11,664 bases of DNA from Pseudomonadota bacterium (GTDB lineage: Bacteria; Pseudomonadota; Alphaproteobacteria; Rhizobiales; Beijerinckiaceae), in NCBI GenBank assembly GCA_028876585.1, contig JAGWRL010000007.1, positions 1 through 11,664 on the forward strand. Reading direction: 5' to 3'. Made by a program: the position numbers and the translations under genes. Shown piece by piece: positions 6,531-11,664 of the stretch. The notes under the pieces are model-generated. The model saw nothing but the letters and a program-made list of their open reading frames with translations, did not search any database and was not told the origin of the DNA. Position 1 is the stretch's first letter, and each line of letters begins with the position of its first letter.

Positions 6531-7736
6531 ATGCGCGAAGCCGTCATCGTCTCGACCGCCCGCACGCCGATCGGCAAAGCCTATCGCGGCGCCTTTAACG
6601 ACACCCCCGCCCAGACCTTGGGCGGCCACGCCATTCAACACGCCGTCTCGCGCGCCCATGTCGACGACGCCGAAGTGGACGACGTCGTGATGGGCGCGGC
6701 GCTGCAACAGGGCGCGACGGGCGGCAATGTCGCGCGCCAATGCGCTTTGCGCGCCGGCCTGCCCACCACCGTCGCCGGCATGTCGGTCGACCGGCAATGC
6801 GCCTCCGGCCTGATGGCGATCGCCATCGCCGCCAAGCAGATCGTCGCCGACGGCATGAGCGTCACGGTCGGCGGCGGGCTCGAATCGATCAGCCTGGTGC
6901 AGAACGACCACATGAACCGCTTCCGCGCCGCCGATCCGTGGCTGATGGCGCATCGCGACGACGTCTACATGTCGATGCTGGAGACGGCCGAGATCGTCGC
7001 CGAGCGTTACGGAATCAGCCGCGAGGCGCAGGACGCCTACGCCCTGCAATCGCAGCAGCGGGTCGCGGCGGCGCAGGCGGCCGGCCGGTTCGACCAGGAG
7101 ATCGTCGCGCTTCCCACCACGATGAAGGTGCAGGACAAGGCGACCGGCGCGATCAGCGACAAGGAGATCACGCTCAAGCAGGACGAGGGCAACCGCGCCG
7201 ACACGACGCTGGCCGGCCTTTCCAGCCTCAAGCCGGTGTTCGCCAGCGGCCTGCACAAGAAGGCGGCGGGAAGCTTCATCACCGCCGGCAACGCCTCGCA
7301 GCTTTCCGACGGCGCCAGCGCCTGCGTGCTGATGGAGGCCAAGCTGGCGGAGAAGCGCGGGCTCCAGCCGCTCGGCATCTATCGCGGCATCGCGGTGGCG
7401 GGCTGCGATCCCGACGAAATGGGCATCGGCCCGGTGTTCGCGGTGCCGAAACTGCTGAAGGCGCATGGGCTGACGGTCAACGACATCGGCCTGTTCGAAC
7501 TGAACGAGGCGTTCGCGGTGCAGGTGCTCTATTGCCGCGACCGGCTCGGCATCGACAACGACAAGCTCAACGTCAACGGCGGCGCGATCTCGGTCGGCCA
7601 TCCCTATGGCATGAGCGGCGCACGGCTGACCGGCCATGCCTTGATCGAGGGCAAGCGGCGCGGCGTGCGCTATGTCGTGGTGACGATGTGCGTCGGCGGC
7701 GGCATGGGCGCGGCCGGGCTGTTCGAAGTGGCGTGA
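6531..7736 (+). CDS. Thiolase family acetyl-CoA C-acyltransferase
   Basis: The 401-residue protein begins with [20 protein letters not shown], as thiolases do. It carries all catalytic elements: nucleophile Cys90 in [13 protein letters not shown] at 325-329, the [16 protein letters not shown] block at 350-365 with His357, and the second cysteine Cys387 in MCVGGGMG. Thiolases of this class cleave 3-ketoacyl-CoA with CoA to acetyl-CoA and a shortened acyl-CoA, or run in reverse to condense acetyl-CoA. Motifs do not distinguish a degradative FadA-type from a biosynthetic PhaA-type enzyme. The gene follows the methyltransferases by 73 bases and has its own strong ribosome binding site. Together with the upstream dehydrogenase it could form consecutive steps of acyl-CoA degradation. 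It converges on the exported-protein gene. Confidence 0.93.
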   Translation: MREAVIVSTARTPIGKAYRGAFNDTPAQTLGGHAIQHAVSRAHVDDAEVDDVVMGAALQQGATGGNVARQCALRAGLPTTVAGMSVDRQCASGLMAIAIAAKQIVADGMSVTVGGGLESISLVQNDHMNRFRAADPWLMAHRDDVYMSMLETAEIVAERYGISREAQDAYALQSQQRVAAAQAAGRFDQEIVALPTTMKVQDKATGAISDKEITLKQDEGNRADTTLAGLSSLKPVFASGLHKKAAGSFITAGNASQLSDGASACVLMEAKLAEKRGLQPLGIYRGIAVAGCDPDEMGIGPVFAVPKLLKAHGLTVNDIGLFELNEAFAVQVLYCRDRLGIDNDKLNVNGGAISVGHPYGMSGARLTGHALIEGKRRGVRYVVVTMCVGGGMGAAGLFEVA

Positions 7737-7741
7737 GGCGG

Positions 7742-7778
7742 AGAGCGCCCGCCCCTATTTGCGGTGGACGGGCGCTCT
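7742..7778. terminator. Bidirectional stem-loop between convergent genes
   Basis: AGAGCGCCCG (7742-7751) and CGGGCGCTCT (7769-7778) are exact complements, forming a 10-bp stem with a 17-base loop. It lies just after the thiolase stop, and its right arm is inside the last codons of the minus-strand gene, whose stop codon (7755-7757) is in the loop. There is no clear T tract on either side, so termination in either direction is inferred from position and stem strength. Confidence 0.45.
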
Positions 7779-8951
7779 GATCGATTGCGCCGGCAGCGCG
7801 ACGCCGAAATGGCTCGCCAGGGCTTGCAGATTCGACGTCGCGTATCCCCGGTCGGCCCATTGCGGCTCGCCGGTGTAGTCGTGATCCGGCAGCACGCCGG
7901 GCGGCAGTTGAAACCAGTACCAGTAGGGTTCGGTCTCGATGACCAGCGCGCCCTGCGCCAGCGCCTTGTCCGCCCACGTGATCACGCCCTCGACGGGACA
8001 CACCGAACCGTCGTTGCCGACCGGGCGCTCCGGGCACAGCCAGGCCTGGTCGGATAGCCCGAAGCCTCTGAAGCCGCCGGTGGCGATGAGCGGCCGCATG
8101 ATTTGCGCTTCCCATGTGTCGATCTTCGCGGCCGAGCTGTCCACCCCGCCGGCGCCGTCGTTGTTGTCGTAGAGCGCCACGATCGCGCCGGGATATTTCG
8201 CCGCGAGATCCTGCAAGTCGCGCTCGTTTTGTGGTTGTTTGATCACGTCGTTGAAGATCGAGGGCGTCACCCGCGCGGTTTTGTTGAAATAGGGAAGACC
8301 GTCGTAGGTCTGGCGCCGCGGATCGTAATTGGCGGCCCAGAAATGGTCGCCGAACAGCACGAACATGCCGCTACGTTGCGCGAAGGCGACATAAGGCTCA
8401 ACCAAACTCTTCTCAAAGAAATTGTCGCTCGGCAGCACCTTGGCGAAGCGGCCGCACCAACTGGCCGCGAACCGTTGGCAGCCGATGATCTGCTGAGTCT
8501 CGCCGAACACCTCCATGAAGCGAATGCCGGCGAAAAACCTGCCATAGCGGGCCTTGAGCGCCCGGAACTCCTCCACCGACGCGCCGAACCCGTGCGCCGC
8601 GTCATAGGGCGCGTTGGCGGCGTTGGAGTTGATCGCGATGGTGTCCGAAGACTCGGCTTCGAGCACGAACGGAATTCCCTCCGCTTGCAGCGCATCGAGA
8701 ACCTTGGTCAGCCTGGAGCGATCCGCGACGCTCGCCGGCAGCAGCGCATAAATCTCGAATTTCGTCGCGAACGCCCGCAAATTCGCGGCGATGCGCCGCA
8801 ACGCCGTCATGTCCTGAATTTCGACGACGCCGTTGCCGTAGCCCTCGTCGAGTTCGAAGATCAGCGCCTTCTTTTGCAGGTAAGCGGGCGCCGCCTGACA
8901 GAGCAGCAGCAACAGCGCCGCCGCCGAGGTCAGAAGCGAGGCGAACCTCAC
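7755..8951 (-). CDS. Exported protein of unknown function, possibly a TIM-barrel glycosidase-like fold
   Basis: The GTG start (complement of 8949-8951) overlaps the sufT TGA as GTGA. It gives 398 residues opening with a signal peptide: MRFASLL, a hydrophobic core at about 5-19, and an APA-type cleavage site near residue 23. The only cysteine near it is not in a proper lipobox. The mature part has cysteines at 158 and 166 and at 306 and 318, spaced as two possible disulfides. It has acidic and aromatic motifs that look like an enzyme cleft: FELDEGYGNG (32-41), FMEVFGE (145-151), FGDHFWAANYD (200-210), ALYDNNDGAGG (259-269), GFGLSDQAW (296-304) and ETEPYWYW (339-346). Repeated strand-helix units fit a TIM barrel such as a glycoside hydrolase, but I recognise no family with confidence. 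Its base composition is somewhat less GC-rich than the suf genes. Confidence 0.8.
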   Translation of the reverse strand: MRFASLLTSAAALLLLLCQAAPAYLQKKALIFELDEGYGNGVVEIQDMTALRRIAANLRAFATKFEIYALLPASVADRSRLTKVLDALQAEGIPFVLEAESSDTIAINSNAANAPYDAAHGFGASVEEFRALKARYGRFFAGIRFMEVFGETQQIIGCQRFAASWCGRFAKVLPSDNFFEKSLVEPYVAFAQRSGMFVLFGDHFWAANYDPRRQTYDGLPYFNKTARVTPSIFNDVIKQPQNERDLQDLAAKYPGAIVALYDNNDGAGGVDSSAAKIDTWEAQIMRPLIATGGFRGFGLSDQAWLCPERPVGNDGSVCPVEGVITWADKALAQGALVIETEPYWYWFQLPPGVLPDHDYTGEPQWADRGYATSNLQALASHFGVALPAQSIRAPVHRK

Positions 8952-9316
8952 CACATATCCAGCGCCACCCGCGCCTCGTCGGACATGCGGCTCTGGTCCC
9001 ACGGCGGGTCGAACACGATCGTCACCTTGACGCTGTTGATGCCCGGCACCGCGCCGACCGCGTTCTCGACCCAGCCCGGCATTTCGCCCGCCACCGGGCA
9101 ACCCGGCGCGGTCAACGTCATCTCGATCGCGACATTGCGCTCGTCGTCGATGTCGACATTGTAGATCAGGCCGAGTTCGTAGATGTCGGCCGGGATCTCG
9201 GGGTCGTAGACCGATTTCAGCGCGGCGATGATCTCGTCGGTCAGCGCGGCGGCTTCGTCCTTGCTCATCGAGGAAGGCGGCTTCATCGGCGGACTAAGCG
9301 CTTGCGTTTCGGTCAT
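8948..9316 (-). CDS. sufT: SUF system Fe-S assembly accessory protein SufT (MIP18/DUF59 family)
   Basis: The 122-residue protein has the MIP18 signature: SVYDPEIPADIYELGLIYNV at 35-54 and MTLTAPGCPVAGEM at 66-79 with the conserved Cys73. SufT-type proteins help mature Fe-S proteins downstream of the SUF scaffold. The ATG at 9314-9316 is chosen because it falls 4 bases after the sufS stop, with GAGTAGG just before it as a ribosome binding site; a longer frame would run back into sufS. The N-terminus (1-18) is Pro/Ser-rich and probably disordered. In many alphaproteobacterial suf clusters a sufA-type carrier follows, but here the next gene is an exported protein that overlaps by four bases. Confidence 0.93.
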   Translation of the reverse strand: MTETQALSPPMKPPSSMSKDEAAALTDEIIAALKSVYDPEIPADIYELGLIYNVDIDDERNVAIEMTLTAPGCPVAGEMPGWVENAVGAVPGINSVKVTIVFDPPWDQSRMSDEARVALDMW

Positions 9317-9320
9317 GAGC

Positions 9321-10541
9321 CTACTCGAACAATTTGTGCGCTCGCACGAGCGCCTCGGCGAGAACATCGACCTCGGCGCGCGTGTTGTAGAGCGCGAACG
9401 ACGCCCGACAGGTGGAGGTGAGGCCGAACCGTTTCAACAGCGGCATCGCGCAATGCGTGCCGGCGCGCACGGCGACGCCCGAGCGGTCGATCAACGTGGC
9501 GATGTCGTGCGCATGCGCGCCTTCCATTGTGAACGACAGAATCGGCCCCTTGCCGCGCGCGGTCCCCAGGATGCGCAGCGAATTGATCGCGCCGAGCCGC
9601 TCGTGCGCATAGGCCGTAAGCGACGCCTCGTGCGCGGCGATGGCCTCGCGGCCGACGCTGTCGATATAGTCGAGCGCGGCGCCGAGGCCGACGGCTTGCG
9701 CGATCGGCGGCGTGCCGGCCTCGAACCGGTGCGGCGGAGTGTTGTAGGTGACGTTGTCGGTCGTCACGTCCTGGATCATCTCGCCGCCGCCGTTGAACGG
9801 CGGCAGATCGGCGAGCCGCTCGGCCTTGCCATAGAGCGCGCCGATGCCGGTCGGCCCATAGAGCTTATGGCCGGTGATGACGAGGAAATCGGCGTCGAGC
9901 GCCTGCACGTCGATGAGCCCATGCACCGCCGCCTGGCTCGCGTCGACCAGCACCGGAATCCCGCGCGCATGCGCCAGCGCGACGATCTCCTTCACCGGCG
10001 CGACGCTGCCGAGCACGTTCGACATCGCCGAGACGGCGACGAATTTGGTGCGCGGCCCGATCGCCCGCGCAAAACCTTCCGCCGACAGCGCGCCGTCGTC
10101 GGCGACGTCAACCCATTTCAGCACCGCGCCCTTGCGCTCGCGCAGGAAATGCCACGGCACGATATTGGCGTGGTGCTCCATGATCGACAGCACGATCTCG
10201 TCGCCGGCGCCGATATGGGCGGCGCCGTAGCTCGACGCCACCAGATTGATCGCCTCGGTCGCCGAGCGGGCGAACACGATCTCCTCGACGCTGTTGGCGT
10301 TGAGAAAGCGGCGCACGCTCTCGCGCGCGGCCTCGTAGGCGTCGGTGGCGGCGTTGGCGAGATAATGCAGGCCGCGATGCACGTTGGAATATTCGTGGCG
10401 GTAGAAATGGTTGAGCCGGTGGAGCACCGCCGTCGGCTTCTGCGCGCTCGCCGCATTGTCGAGATAGACCAGCGGCTTGCCGTAGGGGCGCTCGGACAGG
10501 ATGGGGAAATCGGCGCGCCAGCGCTCGACGTCGTAGCTCAT
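9321..10541 (-). CDS. sufS: Cysteine desulfurase SufS
   Basis: SufS is a PLP enzyme that takes sulfur from L-cysteine as a persulfide for Fe-S cluster building, releasing alanine. The 406-residue product shows YLDNAASAQKP at 26-36, EHHANIVPW at 122-130, VDASQ at 199-203, the PLP lysine Lys226 in TGHKLYGPTG, and the persulfide cysteine Cys364 in RAGTHCAMPL, the same residue number as in Escherichia coli SufS. The RAGxHCAMP form marks the group II (SufS/CsdA) enzymes, as opposed to IscS. The ATG overlaps the sufD stop as ATGA, which shows coupling and fixes the start; a longer frame overlaps sufD. No SufE partner gene is in view. Confidence 0.97.
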   Translation of the reverse strand: MSYDVERWRADFPILSERPYGKPLVYLDNAASAQKPTAVLHRLNHFYRHEYSNVHRGLHYLANAATDAYEAARESVRRFLNANSVEEIVFARSATEAINLVASSYGAAHIGAGDEIVLSIMEHHANIVPWHFLRERKGAVLKWVDVADDGALSAEGFARAIGPRTKFVAVSAMSNVLGSVAPVKEIVALAHARGIPVLVDASQAAVHGLIDVQALDADFLVITGHKLYGPTGIGALYGKAERLADLPPFNGGGEMIQDVTTDNVTYNTPPHRFEAGTPPIAQAVGLGAALDYIDSVGREAIAAHEASLTAYAHERLGAINSLRILGTARGKGPILSFTMEGAHAHDIATLIDRSGVAVRAGTHCAMPLLKRFGLTSTCRASFALYNTRAEVDVLAEALVRAHKLFE

Positions 10542-11664
10542 CGCGCCCTGCCCTTCAGCCACAGGCGCAGCTTTTCGCGCAACGCCTCGGCCACGCCTTC
10601 GTCGGCGACGCGCTCGATCGCCTCGACGCCGAACGCCTCCAGCAGCATCGCTTCCGCCTGCGGCCGCGGGATGCCCCGCGCCTGGAGATAGAAAGTCTGC
10701 TCGGCGTCGAGCGCGCCGACGGTGGCGCCATGGCCGCAAACCACGTCGTCGGCGAAGATTTCAAGCTCCGGCTTGTTGTTCATCTGCGCGGTCGGCGACA
10801 GCAGCAAAGCCTGGGACTTCATGCCGCCGTCGGTCTTTTGCGCGACCTGCGCGACGATCACCTTGCCCTGATAGGTTCCCACCCCCTCGTCGGCGACGAT
10901 GTGGCGGAAATATTCGCGGCTCTCGCCGTGCGGCGCGTCGTGGCGCACGGTGAGCGTCGTGTCGGCCTGACGCTGGCCGTCGATCAGCGACAGGCCGCCG
11001 AGCGCGATTTTCGCGCCCGCGCCGCTGTGGCTGACATCGAGTTGCCGGCGCACCAGCGCGCCGCCGCAGACGAGGGCGAAATTGCGGAACTCCGCCCTGG
11101 CCGCGAGCCGGACCAAAGGCGCCTCCAGATGCAGCCCCGCGTCGTCGCCGACCAGCGTCGTCCACTCGCAACGCGCGCCTTCGGCGAGATCGAGGCTCGC
11201 GACGGCGTTGCGCTGCGTGGCGGCGCCGGCGCCCTCGAAGCGTTCGAGCACGCTCGCTTGGCCCGCAACGGTGATGTCGAGGCGGGAATAGACCGCGTTC
11301 GGACCGGCGAGATGCAGGATTTCCAGCACCCCCGGCGCGGAATTGGCGGCAAACGTCAGCCGCAGCGCGGCGGGCGCGAAAGCGGCGTTGAGCGCGGCGA
11401 CGGCGTCGGGCGCTTCAAGCGCCGGCGCGGCGCCGGCGATCGCCGTCACCCCGGCCGGCAGGGGATCGGACAGCGCGGCGATGTAATGACCGTCGACCAG
11501 CACCAGCCGCGCGGCGCCGAGCCGCGGTGTGCGCTCGGCCTGCGCCTTGGCCTGCGCCAGCCGCGCCGCGTCGGGCGCCGGCGCCAGCGGCGCGGCGGAT
11601 TTCAGCGCGGCGCGTAAGTCGGTGTAATGCCACGCCTCGTTGCGGCGGTTCGGCAGGCCGAGCC
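10538..11664 (-). CDS. sufD: Fe-S cluster assembly scaffold subunit SufD, 5' end cut by window edge
   Basis: The frame is open to the right edge. The first visible residues LGLPNRRNEAWHYTDLRAAL match the N-terminal GLPxRRxExWKYT signature of SufD, so the gene extends past 11664 and an apparent internal GTG start at 11503 is not real. The 374 visible residues include the beta-helix core and the conserved block near 300-350 (VCGHGATVGALDAEQTFYLQARGI) with the histidine of the SufB-SufD interface region. SufD works with SufB and the ATPase SufC as the SufBCD scaffold on which the cluster is assembled. Roughly 50 N-terminal residues are missing from view; sufC and sufB are expected to the right. 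The sufS gene overlaps its stop. Confidence 0.95.
   Translation of the reverse strand, partial: LGLPNRRNEAWHYTDLRAALKSAAPLAPAPDAARLAQAKAQAERTPRLGAARLVLVDGHYIAALSDPLPAGVTAIAGAAPALEAPDAVAALNAAFAPAALRLTFAANSAPGVLEILHLAGPNAVYSRLDITVAGQASVLERFEGAGAATQRNAVASLDLAEGARCEWTTLVGDDAGLHLEAPLVRLAARAEFRNFALVCGGALVRRQLDVSHSGAGAKIALGGLSLIDGQRQADTTLTVRHDAPHGESREYFRHIVADEGVGTYQGKVIVAQVAQKTDGGMKSQALLLSPTAQMNNKPELEIFADDVVCGHGATVGALDAEQTFYLQARGIPRPQAEAMLLEAFGVEAIERVADEGVAEALREKLRLWLKGRAR

Noticed and set aside
5030..6577. Long open minus-strand frame opposite the second methyltransferase
   Set aside because: It is antisense to a gene with clear motifs, is rich in Arg, Gly and Ala as expected for GC-rich antisense frames, and shows no family motif.
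6177..7637. Long open minus-strand frame opposite the thiolase
   Set aside because: The thiolase on the plus strand has every catalytic motif; the antisense product is low-complexity and matches nothing.
8952..9101. N-terminal extension of the exported protein upstream of its GTG
   Set aside because: It overlaps sufT, is Gly/Arg-rich, and would bury the signal peptide about 50 residues inside the protein.
9228..10691. Long open plus-strand frame opposite sufS
   Set aside because: Antisense shadow of the well-supported cysteine desulfurase; composition is Arg/Ala/Asp-rich with no motifs.
10542..10739. Upstream extension of sufS
   Set aside because: It lies within sufD in another frame; the start overlapping the sufD stop gives the usual SufS length of 406 residues.

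Overview
The window is a gene-dense, GC-rich stretch of bacterial chromosome. The dense GC3-rich coding, the GTGA/ATGA start-stop overlaps, the gene families and a nested palindromic repeat (core GTCATTCCCGCGAAAGCGGG) of a type common in Alphaproteobacteria all point to that class. Order and genus cannot be fixed from the sequence. No rRNA, tRNA, CRISPR array, transposase or phage gene is visible.

Layout. (1) Positions 1-2327, minus strand: a tight three-gene unit read as thiL (thiamine-phosphate kinase), an inositol-monophosphatase-family phosphatase, and an aldose-1-epimerase-like protein that runs off the left edge. (2) 2426-3678, plus strand: a small two-helix membrane protein followed 14 bases later by a short-chain dehydrogenase of the multifunctional-enzyme-2 (3-hydroxyacyl-CoA dehydrogenase) type. 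(3) 3679-3991: the longest non-coding gap. It holds a candidate terminator, a 153-base nested inverted repeat, a good sigma70-like promoter and a UUCG-capped hairpin. (4) 3992-6457, plus strand: two class I SAM-dependent methyltransferases, 42 bases apart, that share an unrecognised beta-rich accessory domain in different positions. (5) 6531-7736, plus strand: a thiolase (acyl-CoA acetyltransferase) with its own strong ribosome binding site. (6) 7755-11664, minus strand: the tail of a SUF iron-sulfur cluster operon (sufD partial, sufS, sufT), with a signal-peptide-bearing protein of unknown function overlapping the end of sufT.

How the parts may work together. SufD is a scaffold subunit and SufS the sulfur donor of the Fe-S assembly machine, and SufT is a maturation accessory. 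ThiL makes thiamine diphosphate. The dehydrogenase and the thiolase could perform the last two steps of a beta-oxidation-like acyl-CoA pathway, but they are separated by the methyltransferase pair, which has its own promoter. The methyltransferase pair is the least ordinary part of the window: its shared accessory domain is C-terminal in the first protein and lies between a degenerate Trm112-like head and the methyltransferase domain in the second. This suggests two enzymes acting on the same kind of substrate, which the sequence does not identify. The second notable item is the exported protein translationally coupled to sufT.
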